From Hydrotalea sp. (GTDB lineage Bacteria; Bacteroidota; Bacteroidia; Chitinophagales; Chitinophagaceae): a DNA stretch of 64,000 bases. The stretch is taken from contig JAKRSC010000026.1 in assembly GCA_022402565.1 (NCBI GenBank), positions 1 to 64,000 on the forward strand, given 5' to 3'. The notes beneath the pieces were generated by a model. The model was not told the origin of the DNA and did no database searches. It saw nothing but the letters and a program-made list of their open reading frames with translations. The first letter of the stretch is position 1; the number at the start of each line of letters is the position of its first letter. Positions 50,383 through 60,076 of this stretch are shown one piece after another. A program made the translations under genes and the position numbers.

Positions 50383-50736
50383 TCACTTTGCTTTTCTTTT
50401 TAGTAACGCTGCTGACCATCCAGACAATCCATTCAAAAGGCCTCCAACAACGGAAGTCAACGCTATCACGGCATTTGAGCTTCCACCTAATGGCAAAATT
50501 TCGGCAACTTTTTTGGAAAGAAGATGCTCATTTTGGATATCGGTATAAATTGCTAAAACCGCCCATAAAGTTAGCAATGAAAAGAAGCTAAGTACGAGTG
50601 CCCAAGTTGGCTTTAAGTTGAAAGTCCAGCAGATTAAAAAAGTTGAAAAAACAAAGCTGTACCAAGGCAAAAAACTAAATAAGCCTAATACATAACCCAT
50701 CAATATCATTAAAGCAAATGCTGAGAACTGTTTCAT
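50383..50736 (-). CDS. Small membrane protein of unknown function
   Basis: Protein of 117 residues with four hydrophobic segments at about 3-22, 25-40, 46-66 and 90-110, separated by short polar loops (a hydrophilic one at about 67-88, NEHLLSKKVAEILPLGGS). A basic tail (LLKRKAK) ends it. It resembles small transport-like or assembly-factor-like proteins but I cannot name a family. It starts 9 bases after the penicillin acylase gene on the same strand, so the two are probably co-transcribed. Confidence 0.75.
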   Translation of the reverse strand: MKQFSAFALMILMGYVLGLFSFLPWYSFVFSTFLICWTFNLKPTWALVLSFFSLLTLWAVLAIYTDIQNEHLLSKKVAEILPLGGSSNAVIALTSVVGGLLNGLSGWSAALLKRKAK

Positions 50737-50745
50737 ATAAATTAA

Positions 50746-53223
50746 TTAAGCGGGGATAAATGTGATTTTCCATTTCATTTCCTTCAATTGAGATGCCTTC
50801 TGTTTTTTTACAAACAGAGCTTTGTGGTACTTACCTCCAGCCCAGTCATTCAAAAAAAGGTCATAATAGTGACTTCCCGGGTTACCACTTTGTCCTCCGG
50901 GATATACACAATACGCCTCCACATCCTCAGTTAAGTGTACTACCATCCTCCAACTTGGACCATGGGTTTGAGTAGTTGCATTAATAATACAGTTTGCCCC
51001 ACCTATAGGTACATGCAATCTACTTAAAGCAGGAATTTTAAGTAAATGAGAGACCTTAGTATCTTTCCATACACCCCAAGCAACAGATTGACTTTGTGAC
51101 TTTTGATCAATTGCGTTCACTGCATTTTTAAAAGCCTGTAAAACTAAGTCCTGTATAGTTTCTTGCTTGTTAACAGTAGTTATATTATCTACAAATCTGC
51201 CAAGATTCCCTTGCTTCAACTGCTCTAAAATAACAGTCTCGTCTGGCCATCTCAAATTAACATTTGCTTGCGAATATTCATCGGAGTATATAGCCACTTC
51301 TAAACTGTCCCACCAAGTGTGAAAAACTGTTGCACCCATTTCATTGATATCATTTCTCAAATTCCAAGACTTTGCAATATCAACATACTTCTGTTCGGCA
51401 GTTGTTAAGGCCTGCCCTTCTAACTCTTTTAGCAATAGCGGTAATGCTATTGCTGCAAAAACATTATAGTTGTCGGTTTGCATTTGCATCATGTGCTGCG
51501 GTGTAATTGGCTCATTAAAAGAGGCTAAATATTGATTTACTGCAATACCTCTAAACAAAGGAAAATTGGTTGCAGCACCTAAATAATAGGGATAGTTTGC
51601 GTCAGTCGCTGGCTGATTAGCACTGCTTACAAAACCTCTGGATGGGTTGAGTATGTATGGATTTTCTGCGGAAGGAATCATTCCTTGCCACCTGTATTGG
51701 CTGTCAGCACCGCTCATGAGGAACTCCCCTTGTCGCTCCCATCTTGCAGGAAATTTACCTTGCTGACGTATGGCTATATCACCTGTATGTGATGCAAAAA
51801 CAAAGTTTTGTCCTGGACAATAAAAGTGCTCTGTAGCAGCTAAATAGTCGGCATGATTTTTAGCACGATTCAACTGATAAAATGTGAGTAGCTCATTAGA
51901 TGCATCGTGTGCTGTCCAACGAACTGCATAATATTTCCCATCCTTATTCATATTCTTGTATGAAGTATCAAACATAACGGGTCCCCATTCAGTCATTGCA
52001 ATTTTTTCAATTCTTTCCCCCAGATCTCTAACCTTAATTTTCTCTTCTCTAAAGCTTGCTTTTTTCCATTCACCATTATATTGATACTCTTGCATGGATG
52101 CATCTTTGAATTGCACTTCATAAAAATCTTTTACATCTCTTCCTGCATTAGTAACCCCCCAAGCAATGCTGTCATTAAATCCAATTATAATTGCTGGCGA
52201 TCCAGGAAAACTAGCACCATAAGCATTTGATCCAGGTCCACTTAATTGCATTTCAAACCATAAAGAAGGCAGGTTTAATCCAAGGTGAGGATCACTACAA
52301 AGAATGGGCTTTCCACTTGCAGTTAACTGCCCACTAACCGCCCAATTATTACTGCCATTATTTGGATCTGTTTGAATTGGTAAATCCGCTCCTTTCTTTT
52401 TGTTAGGGTAGAAATAAGTTGAATCTACGTTTCCTGGCGCTTTGGGCTGAATGCTAGGTTTTGCAAAAGCTGTTCCTTTAGGAATAATAGGATCTGTCAT
52501 GGGTTGTTGAATAGGAAACAATTTTGCAAAATCATCATAACCAAAATAATCTCTAGTATTGGTCATGGTGAATTCTTGCAACCCCATCCAAGTCAAATCA
52601 AATGACATATACTTTAAAAACAAGGCCGATTTAAAAGCCGTCCATTCTTCTGGCTGGTAGTTCAATAGTTTATATTCGAAAGGCAAATTCTGTTGACCTA
52701 ACTGTTTGATATATGCGTTCACCCCTTCTGCATAAGCAGCAGTAGCAGCAGAAATTTCTGGGCTCGATTTCATGGCTTCAACACTTCTTTCAGCTGCGTA
52801 TACCATTCCAATTCTTCGAAACATTTTATCTATGGCAACAAAATCGGTGCTTCCCACTTTTTCTCCCATGATTTCGCTTAACCGACCTGCAGCAGCATGT
52901 GTTTGAAATTCCATTTGCCAAAGCCTAAACTTCGCATGTAAATATCCTTGTACTTTGTACATATCCTCCTCGTTCTCCGCATATATATGAGGCACTAAAT
53001 TTTCATCGATATACACAGATACGCTATCCTTTATTCCAGGTATGGCAATGCTCTCATTCCAATCCTGATTTTTGGGTTCAGCATTTTTCCAAAAACCATA
53101 CTGAGGCGATAAAAAGTAGCCGAGTCTGGGTGTTTTATTACCACCCACTGTTAGTGGGCGATCAAGTACTACGACCAAAGCAATGGTGCACAAGAGGACA
53201 ATTATTCCAGGTAAATATTTCAT
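50746..53223 (-). CDS. Penicillin acylase family protein (Ntn-hydrolase)
   Basis: Periplasmic Ntn-hydrolase of 825 residues made as one chain and cleaved by itself. An N-terminal anchor (LPGIIVLLCTIALVVVL), an alpha part to about residue 290, then the catalytic serine S291 in DPNNGSNNWAVSG, where cleavage exposes Ser as the new N terminus of the beta subunit. Further conserved pieces: CSDPHLGLNLP, GVTNAGRDVKDFYE, and SHTGDIAIRQQGKFP. Members cut amide bonds of penicillins, acyl-homoserine lactones or lipids, so the real substrate cannot be named. Confidence 0.93.
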   Translation of the reverse strand: MKYLPGIIVLLCTIALVVVLDRPLTVGGNKTPRLGYFLSPQYGFWKNAEPKNQDWNESIAIPGIKDSVSVYIDENLVPHIYAENEEDMYKVQGYLHAKFRLWQMEFQTHAAAGRLSEIMGEKVGSTDFVAIDKMFRRIGMVYAAERSVEAMKSSPEISAATAAYAEGVNAYIKQLGQQNLPFEYKLLNYQPEEWTAFKSALFLKYMSFDLTWMGLQEFTMTNTRDYFGYDDFAKLFPIQQPMTDPIIPKGTAFAKPSIQPKAPGNVDSTYFYPNKKKGADLPIQTDPNNGSNNWAVSGQLTASGKPILCSDPHLGLNLPSLWFEMQLSGPGSNAYGASFPGSPAIIIGFNDSIAWGVTNAGRDVKDFYEVQFKDASMQEYQYNGEWKKASFREEKIKVRDLGERIEKIAMTEWGPVMFDTSYKNMNKDGKYYAVRWTAHDASNELLTFYQLNRAKNHADYLAATEHFYCPGQNFVFASHTGDIAIRQQGKFPARWERQGEFLMSGADSQYRWQGMIPSAENPYILNPSRGFVSSANQPATDANYPYYLGAATNFPLFRGIAVNQYLASFNEPITPQHMMQMQTDNYNVFAAIALPLLLKELEGQALTTAEQKYVDIAKSWNLRNDINEMGATVFHTWWDSLEVAIYSDEYSQANVNLRWPDETVILEQLKQGNLGRFVDNITTVNKQETIQDLVLQAFKNAVNAIDQKSQSQSVAWGVWKDTKVSHLLKIPALSRLHVPIGGANCIINATTQTHGPSWRMVVHLTEDVEAYCVYPGGQSGNPGSHYYDLFLNDWAGGKYHKALFVKKQKASQLKEMKWKITFIPA

Positions 53224-53279
53224 AGCAAGCTATTCTACATTCTAAGATAGTGCCATTCTACTTACCTCCAAAATTCAAA

Positions 53280-54368
53280 CTATTGAAGCTTAGAAATAAG
53301 TTGCTGAAGTTCTTTTTCTGAATTGAAAGCATGTAATACAATTCTTAATCGCTCTGCACCCGCTGGAACCGTTGGATACAATACTGGTCGAACATCAAAT
53401 CCCGCATGTTGAAGCATTTTTGCCAAGTTTCTTACCTCCGTATTACCCGGAACAATAACACCTTGAATGGCAGTATTTGAAATAAGTTTATTGAAGCGAA
53501 TCTTAGCCTCCTGAAATTGAGTGACCAAATTACGCAAGTGGTTTCGCTCCAATTGCATGTTTGGGAAAATTTTATAAGAACTAAGAATAGCATGAACTGC
53601 AGACTCAGGAAGCGATGTTGAATACATTAAACTTCTTGCAAAGTTGATGAGATAGGACTTTAACCTTTCGCTACCTAAAACCACGGCACCATGACAACCA
53701 CAGGCTTTACCAAATGTATGTATACGTGCAAAAACATCTCTTTCTAATTTACAGACCTGCACCCATCCTTCACCTTGATTACCAACAACGCCGGTTGCAT
53801 GTGCTTCATCTATGATAACATGTGCATTAAATTCTTTTGCTATGGCAACTATTTCATGCAAGGGACAAAAATCACCATCCATACTAAAAACCGACTCTGT
53901 AACAATAAAGCATTGTCCACTTGCCTTTTGAACTTTTTTCTTCAGGTCTTCAAGATCATTATGCTTAAATGAAAAAGACTGCGCCATAGATAAACGAATG
54001 CCATCACGAATGCTTGCATGACTTAAGTAATCATACAGAATAGTATCTCCTTTTTGGGGAACAGAAGATAATAAACCAACATTTGCGTCGTATCCAGAGT
54101 TAAACAATAAAGCACTATCAGCAGCATGAAAACTCGCTATGAACTGCTCCACCTCATTTATGTAAGGCGTATGTCCAGCTAATAATCTGGAGCCTGTTGA
54201 ACCAACAGAAAGATTTTCACTAGAATGATGAAGTAACTTACTTTTAGCAATTCCCAAATAATCATTTGAACAAAAATCAATTTTATTAGGAAGATGAATG
54301 AGTGTACGAAGTGAATTGGCCTCGACTCTAGCTTGTAGCTTTTGATCTAGAAAATGATCTGGATACAT
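53280..54368 (-). CDS. Aminotransferase class I/II, BioF-like alpha-oxoamine synthase
   Basis: PLP-dependent enzyme of 362 residues related to 8-amino-7-oxononanoate synthase (BioF), which condenses pimeloyl thioester and alanine in biotin synthesis. Features: SNDYLG-like motif (CSNDYLGIAKSKL), GSTGSRLLAGH, FNSGYDANVG, VIIDEAHATGV with the PLP-binding Asp, and the Schiff-base lysine in HTFGKACGCHGAVV. No other bio gene is adjacent, so it could also be another member of the family. The start at 54368 is 45 bases from the divergent miaE start. Confidence 0.88.
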   Translation of the reverse strand: MYPDHFLDQKLQARVEANSLRTLIHLPNKIDFCSNDYLGIAKSKLLHHSSENLSVGSTGSRLLAGHTPYINEVEQFIASFHAADSALLFNSGYDANVGLLSSVPQKGDTILYDYLSHASIRDGIRLSMAQSFSFKHNDLEDLKKKVQKASGQCFIVTESVFSMDGDFCPLHEIVAIAKEFNAHVIIDEAHATGVVGNQGEGWVQVCKLERDVFARIHTFGKACGCHGAVVLGSERLKSYLINFARSLMYSTSLPESAVHAILSSYKIFPNMQLERNHLRNLVTQFQEAKIRFNKLISNTAIQGVIVPGNTEVRNLAKMLQHAGFDVRPVLYPTVPAGAERLRIVLHAFNSEKELQQLISKLQ

Positions 54369-54413
54369 AGCCCAAAACTACCATATTCCTTCTATTCGTA
54401 CTTTTATACCGCT

Positions 54414-55022
54414 ATGGAATATTCTCAACACACAAAAAATATATTAGGTCTACAACTACCTACAGACCCTCGATGGGCGAACCTCGATTATTTATCACTC
54501 GAAGAAATTTTAACTGACCATGCCTATTGTGAGCAAAAGGCTGCAACCACTTGTATTTCCTTAATTCAACGCTACTCCGACAAAGTTGATTTGGTGAATG
54601 AACTTGCGCCTATTGTTGCGGAAGAATGGGGACATTTTAGGGCCGTTTTACATGAAATTCAAAAAAGAGGTTTACAACTTGGAAAGCAAAGAAAAGACGA
54701 ATATGTGAATCGTCTATTGGAATTCCAAAGAAAAGGAGGTCATCCCCAAGATAGGTTTCTGGATCAACTACTCACAATGGCACTCATAGAAGCGAGAAGC
54801 TGTGAACGATTTAAAAGACTGAGTGAAGGTTTATCTGATGAATACCTCAGAAAATTTTATAGAAAGTTTATGGAAAGTGAAGCTGGACACTACACTTTGT
54901 TTATAACGCTTGCAGAAAAATATATTGATAAAACTATTGTAAGAAATCGTTGGAAAGAATGGCTAGCCTTTGAAGCAAAATTGATGAAAGAACTTACACC
55001 AAGACAAGATCGCATTCATTAA
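54414..55022 (+). CDS. miaE: tRNA-(ms2io6A)-hydroxylase
   Basis: Di-iron ferritin-like enzyme of 202 residues that hydroxylates the isopentenyl group of modified adenosine 37. Carboxylate-histidine ligands appear as the usual repeated pairs: E in CEQKAATT, EEWGHFRAV, EARSCERFKR, ESEAGHYTLF. An upstream ATG at 54354 would add 20 residues without homology, so 54414 is chosen. It is convergent with the GSCFA gene (2-base gap). miaA and miaB are not in the window. Confidence 0.9.
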   Translation: MEYSQHTKNILGLQLPTDPRWANLDYLSLEEILTDHAYCEQKAATTCISLIQRYSDKVDLVNELAPIVAEEWGHFRAVLHEIQKRGLQLGKQRKDEYVNRLLEFQRKGGHPQDRFLDQLLTMALIEARSCERFKRLSEGLSDEYLRKFYRKFMESEAGHYTLFITLAEKYIDKTIVRNRWKEWLAFEAKLMKELTPRQDRIH

Positions 55023-55024
55023 AC

Positions 55025-56026
55025 TCATTCAAGTAAAGCAGACTTAAAGTAGGCAATTTCATTCTCAAAATCAAGCATTGGAAATTTAGTCTGAAGCAAG
55101 ATTGTTTTGTCTAAATACTTTCTAATAAAATTTTGATGCTGTTCTGTGGTTGGGTGAAAACTTCTATGCTGAAATGCAAGTTTAATTTCATCAATTTCTG
55201 CGATTAACTGATTAGTTGATTCACTCATGCAATTCAGTTTAAGCTTGTCCCACACATATTGCGTTGCCTGATAATTAGGGTGTACAAGATCTTCCGCAAA
55301 AAAACGATAATCCCTTAATTCATCTACTACTATTTCATAAGCTGGGAAATAATATACACGATTAAATTTATCTGCTAAATGATGAACTGCTTGCAATAAA
55401 ACTGACTTACTCCTATTATTATCTACCAAGCCTTCTCGTAGGTGCCTTACCGGACTTACTGTAAAAACAACCTGACAATGATTATTGCATTGAAACAACC
55501 TGTGTAGTACATTATCCAGCATTGCAATTACTTCCTCTAATAGAAGCAATCTCTTTCTAAATAAATTAGCAGGTGCTTTATGGTTATTAGCAACAATACT
55601 TCCTGCACTTCCTAAACTAGAGTCGACCAATTGATATACCCAAGCACTTCCTAATGTAATAACAACCTGCTTAGCAGTTTTCAAGAATTGCGCACTATAG
55701 GCGATTGAAGTATTAATTTTCTGTATTGCCAGCTCAGGATCAACATCTGAAAATCGGCTATGATGATTCCAACTGTGCCACACTTCATTCAATTGAAATA
55801 AATCTTCTAAACAATATGCTTTCTCTTCAAAATAATCCTGAAAAGCTTGTACAATACTAGCAGGGTTAAATAGAATTCCGTGTGGATTTTCACAAATTGA
55901 AAACTTTGCAGCTTGTAATTTCTGACCAATATTTTCAGTGAAGCAAGAGCCAATCAAGAAGATAGAACTTGGTAACTCAAATAGTTGTTCTGGTTGTTTG
56001 ATATCGGTATGCAACTGAAATTTCAT
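55025..56026 (-). CDS. GSCFA family protein
   Basis: Protein of about 333 residues from the GSCFA family, related to SGNH hydrolases. The N-terminal hallmark is FLIGSCFTENIG at about 22-33, with the Ser probably in the nucleophile region, followed by WHSWNHHSRF and FTVSPVRHLR and LVHPNYQATQYVWD. The start at 56026 lies one base after the stop of the HMG-CoA lyase gene; a start 42 bases upstream would overlap it. The family may remodel surface polysaccharides, but no activity is shown. Confidence 0.85.
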   Translation of the reverse strand: MKFQLHTDIKQPEQLFELPSSIFLIGSCFTENIGQKLQAAKFSICENPHGILFNPASIVQAFQDYFEEKAYCLEDLFQLNEVWHSWNHHSRFSDVDPELAIQKINTSIAYSAQFLKTAKQVVITLGSAWVYQLVDSSLGSAGSIVANNHKAPANLFRKRLLLLEEVIAMLDNVLHRLFQCNNHCQVVFTVSPVRHLREGLVDNNRSKSVLLQAVHHLADKFNRVYYFPAYEIVVDELRDYRFFAEDLVHPNYQATQYVWDKLKLNCMSESTNQLIAEIDEIKLAFQHRSFHPTTEQHQNFIRKYLDKTILLQTKFPMLDFENEIAYFKSALLE

Positions 56027-56027
56027 A

Positions 56028-56894
56028 TCAAGATCTAAATATTTCTGCTGCCATTCTTTTTGATTCATTCCAAGCAGCAGCGTTGATAGAAGCTATAATT
56101 CCTTTTTCTTCAAAATAGGATAAGACCCATTCGGTTGCCATATTACCTACCAAATCATCTGCAGCCATTGGACACCCTCCTATGCCTAAAATGGCTGCAT
56201 CTACTCTTGTGCAACCAGCAGCAATTGCAGCATCTAATTTTTCCTTCCAAAAACCAACAGTTGCATGTAAGTGAGCGCCCCATACAATATTAGGATAGGC
56301 TGGAACCAATGTTTCAAAAGCATTAAAAATTTGATCAGGATTTGCTACTCCTACTGTATCTGCCAAGCTCACAATCTCAATACCTTCTTCAGCCATTTTA
56401 TGCGCCCATTCAAGTAATAATTCTGAAGAATACGTGTCTCCATAAGGATTTCCAAACCCCATACTCAAATACACTACCAATTGTTTATTATGCTGCTTAC
56501 ATAAGGTGTGAATAGAGGCAAGTCGTTTCCAACTTTCTTCTTGTGTGCTATTCGTATTACGCATTTGGAAAGTTGGAGAAACAGAAAAAGGAAAACCCAG
56601 ATATTGAATTGCTTCATGTGAGCAGGCATCTATGGCCCCTCTTTCATTCGCAACAATAGCCAATAACTTACTTGCAGTATTTGTAAGATTGAGTTGTTGC
56701 AATACATCTTTGGTATCTACCATTTGAGGAATTGCTTTTGGAGAAACAAAACTTCCAAAATCAATTGTATGAAATCCAACCTGTAATAATTGATTGATGT
56801 ATTTAACCTTTTGCTCAGTTGGAATGAAGTGTTTCCAGCCTTGCATAGCATCTCTTGGACATTCTACAAGCTGAATAGATTTATTGTTTGTCAT
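56028..56894 (-). CDS. Hydroxymethylglutaryl-CoA lyase
   Basis: Cleaves HMG-CoA to acetoacetate and acetyl-CoA (leucine degradation). The 288 residues form a TIM barrel: ECPRDAMQGW near the start (metal-binding Asp with the preceding Arg), FGSFVSPKAIPQM, LSMGFGNPYGD, IVSLADTVGVANP and GAHLHATVGF with metal-binding His-x-His. The glycine-rich loop of the family appears as GIGGCPMA with the catalytic Cys. It overlaps rlmB by 4 bases and is followed one base later by the GSCFA gene. No other leucine-degradation gene is seen. Confidence 0.92.
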   Translation of the reverse strand: MTNNKSIQLVECPRDAMQGWKHFIPTEQKVKYINQLLQVGFHTIDFGSFVSPKAIPQMVDTKDVLQQLNLTNTASKLLAIVANERGAIDACSHEAIQYLGFPFSVSPTFQMRNTNSTQEESWKRLASIHTLCKQHNKQLVVYLSMGFGNPYGDTYSSELLLEWAHKMAEEGIEIVSLADTVGVANPDQIFNAFETLVPAYPNIVWGAHLHATVGFWKEKLDAAIAAGCTRVDAAILGIGGCPMAADDLVGNMATEWVLSYFEEKGIIASINAAAWNESKRMAAEIFRS

Positions 56895-57628
56895 GATCTT
56901 CTCTTCATCATTGCTTCATACAAAATAATACCGGCAGCTACTGATACATTAAATGAATCGAACTTTCCTTTCATAGGAATTGAAAAAAAATGATCGGCTG
57001 CTTTAGCAAGATAGGGTTGCACTCCTTTGCCTTCATCACCTAAAATAATACAGCTGGGAATTGCAAAATCTAAAGAAGACAATTCAGTCTCTGCTCTCAT
57101 TTCAGAAGTAAACACCTGAATACCATTAGAATGCAAAGTATCTACTGCCTTCAACAGGCTATTTACTCTGCAAATATGAATATGTTGCAAAGCTCCTGCA
57201 CTACTTTTCATGGCTTCTTCATTCAAAGCTCCAACGCCTTTATCAGGAATAATCATAGCTTGAGCTCCACAACAAACAGCAGATCTAGCTATTGCGCCTA
57301 TATTTCTTACATCTGTTATGCCATCTAGCATTAAGAAAAGTGGAACATCGCCTCTTCCCACAACAAAATCAACCACATCTTGTACATCCATGTATTGCAC
57401 AAGGGCAGCCATTGCAATTACTCCTTGATGATTGGCTCTCGATAAACCATTCAACTTTTCAATGGGTACTGGCTGGACTGGAACTTGTTGCTGACGAGCT
57501 AATCTTTTGATATCTTCTATTAATTCGCCCGAAATGTTTTTCTGTATCCAGATTTTATCGAGGGCTTTCCCCGATTGTAACGCCTCCATAACTGGCTGAC
57601 GGCCTATTACTAAAGATGATTTACGCAT
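56891..57628 (-). CDS. rlmB: 23S rRNA (guanosine-2'-O-)-methyltransferase RlmB (TrmH family)
   Basis: SPOUT-class methyltransferase. About 245 residues: an N-terminal substrate-binding domain (IGRQPVMEALQSG) and the knotted catalytic domain with motif 1 DGITDVRNIGAIARSA, motif 2 ILGDEGKGVQP and motif 3 IPMKGKFDSFNVSVAAGI. The product is Gm2251 of 23S rRNA in E. coli. The ATG at 57628 matches the family start; another ATG lies 9 bases upstream. Overlaps the HMG-CoA lyase gene by 4 bases and begins 11 bases after the NUDIX stop. Confidence 0.92.
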   Translation of the reverse strand: MRKSSLVIGRQPVMEALQSGKALDKIWIQKNISGELIEDIKRLARQQQVPVQPVPIEKLNGLSRANHQGVIAMAALVQYMDVQDVVDFVVGRGDVPLFLMLDGITDVRNIGAIARSAVCCGAQAMIIPDKGVGALNEEAMKSSAGALQHIHICRVNSLLKAVDTLHSNGIQVFTSEMRAETELSSLDFAIPSCIILGDEGKGVQPYLAKAADHFFSIPMKGKFDSFNVSVAAGIILYEAMMKRRS

Positions 57629-57639
57629 GTAGTACAAAA

Positions 57640-58200
57640 TTACAGGGCTTCTTCAAGCATGAGCACTTTTATTTTGAGCAAAGCAGCTACCGACATAGAA
57701 TCGGTTATTTCACCCCGCAAACACATTTGGTAAGCTTCCTCAAAAGGGAGCTTTTTAACAAGAAGTTGCTCAGTTGGCTCTGGAGAGGACTTTTGCTGTG
57801 ATAAACCTGTTGCAAGAAATATAATAGCCTCCTCATCAGAAACAGAATTACTTAAATGCATATTCAATATGGGCTTCCAATGTTTGGCAACCAAACCTGT
57901 TTCTTCAAGTAATTCTCTTTTTGCTTCTTCTAAGGGAACCTTACAAAGGTCTCCTCCACCTTCTGGAATTTCCCAGCTATAACTATTTGTTGTAAAACGA
58001 AATTGTCCTACTAGCCAAATATTGTTATTCTCATCTAAAGCAACAATCCCAAGTGCTTTGTTCTTAAAATGCACTTTACCATAAATGCCATTTCCTCCAC
58101 CTGGATGAATGACCTGATACTCGGTAAGTTTGATCCACGCATTATCATATATGTCTTGCTTACCAAGAATTTTCCATGGATTAGTTGTAGAATTATCCAT
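57640..58200 (-). CDS. NUDIX hydrolase (ADP-ribose pyrophosphatase-like)
   Basis: Hydrolyses nucleoside diphosphates linked to another group, probably ADP-ribose. In its 186 residues the NUDIX box spans about 77-100 and ends in KRELLEETG; the E before the seven-residue gap is a Lys (CKVPLEEAKREL), a small deviation from the consensus. It opens with WKILGKQDIYDNAW and has IVALDENNNIWLVGQFRF, both typical of the ADP-ribose type. It overlaps the upstream membrane protein gene by 8 bases and continues toward rlmB. Confidence 0.9.
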   Translation of the reverse strand: MDNSTTNPWKILGKQDIYDNAWIKLTEYQVIHPGGGNGIYGKVHFKNKALGIVALDENNNIWLVGQFRFTTNSYSWEIPEGGGDLCKVPLEEAKRELLEETGLVAKHWKPILNMHLSNSVSDEEAIIFLATGLSQQKSSPEPTEQLLVKKLPFEEAYQMCLRGEITDSMSVAALLKIKVLMLEEAL

Positions 58201-58711
58201 GTTTCTTTCTTCTTTTATTGTAGAAATATGACACCAAAATCATAGCTATAATATAGACAACCACTAAAGCAATCATTCCAAATTTAGCGATGGCTGCATG
58301 TCGAGATACCCATACAGATGTCTTTGTAATATTTTCTGATAATGTAATAAGCATAGCAACATTCTCAATAAAATCTAGTATTCCAGCAAGAACACTCAAC
58401 TCAAGAAATAAGTAACCCATCCATCGTTGCCAAGTTTTAGTGAAAAAAGAGATAAATGCTTGACAGCAAAAAAAGAAGAAACAAGAATAGGCTATCAGCA
58501 GAAAAAAATCTAAAATAATATTCACCTTCAAAGGCGACTTACCTACTGCAATTATCATTTCCTCTGCCGAAGCTCTTGAATCGGCTAGTTCAAAGCTTAC
58601 AATACCCATTGGAGTAACCTCAGTTACCAATCCAGATAAATCACTATGAACCCTCACTACAGTTAAAAGAACAGCCGTACAAAGGCCTGCAATCATGACT
58701 TTCTTAAACAT
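58193..58711 (-). CDS. Membrane protein of unknown function
   Basis: Protein of about 172 residues with four hydrophobic stretches (about 5-20, 60-82, 90-108, 135-160) and a periplasmic or cytoplasmic loop at about 20-58. I do not recognise a family. The ATG at 58711 is preferred: the one at 58756 lies inside the metK terminator hairpin. The stop overlaps the NUDIX start by 8 bases (ATGGATAA), so the two are translationally coupled. Confidence 0.75.
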   Translation of the reverse strand: MFKKVMIAGLCTAVLLTVVRVHSDLSGLVTEVTPMGIVSFELADSRASAEEMIIAVGKSPLKVNIILDFFLLIAYSCFFFFCCQAFISFFTKTWQRWMGYLFLELSVLAGILDFIENVAMLITLSENITKTSVWVSRHAAIAKFGMIALVVVYIIAMILVSYFYNKRRKKHG

Positions 58712-58724
58712 GACGTAAAGAAAC

Positions 58725-58753
58725 AAAAAAACCTCTGTCAAACGACAGAGGTT
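58725..58753 (-). terminator. Intrinsic terminator after metK
   Basis: AACCTCTGTC (58730-58739) and GACAGAGGTT (58744-58753) form a 10-base stem with loop AAAC. On the minus strand it is followed by a T run (As at 58725-58730). Confidence 0.85.
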
Positions 58754-58773
58754 CATATGTAAAATATAAAAGA

Positions 58774-60027
58774 TTACTTCAAGCCAAATGCCTTTTTCAC
58801 CTTAGAAACGTAATCTAATTTCTCCCAAGTAAAGAGTTCAACTTTCACTTTTTTAGACTTACCATCTGGAGATACAAAGGTTTTTTCAACCACCTCGTTC
58901 TTTCTTCCCATATGGCCATAAGCAGCTGTTTCACTGTACATTGGTGTTCTTAACTTTAATCTTTGTTCAATAAAGTAAGGACGCATATCAAAGATTTGGG
59001 CCACAAGCTTACCAATTTCTCCATCAGTCATGTTAACTTTTGAAGTTCCAAAAGTATTAACGTTGATAGAGGTAGGTTCTGCAACTCCAATTGCATAAGA
59101 AACCTGTACCAAAACTTCATCGGCTACACCAGCAGCAACTAAGTTTTTAGCAATATGACGAGTAGCATAAGCAGCAGAACGGTCAACCTTACTAGGATCT
59201 TTTCCGCTAAAAGCACCACCACCATGCGCACCTTTACCGCCGTATGTATCTACAATAATTTTTCTTCCAGTCAAGCCAGTATCACCATGTGGCCCACCAA
59301 TAACAAATTTACCAGTTGGGTTGATATGGTATTTGATTTGGTTATTGAAAAGCTTTGCGTACTTCTTATACTTTGCTTTAACGCGAGGAATCAAAATTTC
59401 AACAATATCTTTTTTAATCTTAGCTAACATTTTAGCCTCGGTATCAAAATCATCATGCTGAGTAGAAACAACAATTGTATCTATACGAACTGGTCTGTTG
59501 TTGTCATCATACTCTAAGGTAACTTGACTTTTAGCGTCTGGACGTAAATACTTAATTTGCTTATTCTCTCTGCGAAGAGCTGCTAATTCAATCAAAATTT
59601 TATGTGCCAAATCAAGCGCCAAAGGCATATAATCTTCAGTTTCATTGCTTGCATAACCAAACATCATACCTTGGTCACCAGCACCTTGTTCTTCTTTCTT
59701 TTTCTTATCAACACCCTGATTGATATCAGCACTTTGTTCATGAATAGCAGATAAAATACCACAGCTATTTGCCTCGAACATATATTCACTCTTCGTGTAT
59801 CCAATTTTGCGAATGACACCACGAGCAATTTCTTGAACATCTAAATATGCTTTCGACTTCACTTCGCCAGCTAGAACAACTTGTCCAGTAGTAACTAAGG
59901 TTTCACAAGCCACTTTCGATTGTGGGTCAAATGCTAAAAAATTGTCAATTAAAGCGTCTGAAATCTGATCGGCTACTTTGTCTGGATGTCCTTCAGAAAC
60001 GCTTTCAGAAGTAAATAAATAAGGCAT
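58774..60027 (-). CDS. metK: S-adenosylmethionine synthetase
   Basis: Makes S-adenosylmethionine from ATP and methionine. At 417 residues it has the three-domain layout: N-terminal [31 protein letters not shown], the catalytic loop [18 protein letters not shown], and the potassium-binding [16 protein letters not shown] with the C-terminal [12 protein letters not shown] strong promoter (TTTA-N19-TATATTTG) lies just upstream, with only about 15 bases of leader and thus no room for a SAM riboswitch. A terminator follows. Confidence 0.97.
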   Translation of the reverse strand: MPYLFTSESVSEGHPDKVADQISDALIDNFLAFDPQSKVACETLVTTGQVVLAGEVKSKAYLDVQEIARGVIRKIGYTKSEYMFEANSCGILSAIHEQSADINQGVDKKKKEEQGAGDQGMMFGYASNETEDYMPLALDLAHKILIELAALRRENKQIKYLRPDAKSQVTLEYDDNNRPVRIDTIVVSTQHDDFDTEAKMLAKIKKDIVEILIPRVKAKYKKYAKLFNNQIKYHINPTGKFVIGGPHGDTGLTGRKIIVDTYGGKGAHGGGAFSGKDPSKVDRSAAYATRHIAKNLVAAGVADEVLVQVSYAIGVAEPTSINVNTFGTSKVNMTDGEIGKLVAQIFDMRPYFIEQRLKLRTPMYSETAAYGHMGRKNEVVEKTFVSPDGKSKKVKVELFTWEKLDYVSKVKKAFGLK

Positions 60028-60045
60028 GACGGGTTATTTTGTGTG

Positions 60046-60076
60046 CAAATATAGTGTTGCACGGTGAAAGGTTAAA
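60046..60076 (-). promoter_or_regulatory. Promoter of metK
   Basis: On the minus strand TTTA (60076-60073), 19 bases, then TATATTTG (60053-60046), an exact -7 consensus. The -33 element overlaps the last codons of the DUF4270 gene, so metK has its own promoter inside the preceding gene end. Confidence 0.6.

Noticed and set aside
60028-60071. A SAM riboswitch upstream of metK
   Set aside because: The promoter leaves a leader of only about 15 bases, too short for any known SAM aptamer.
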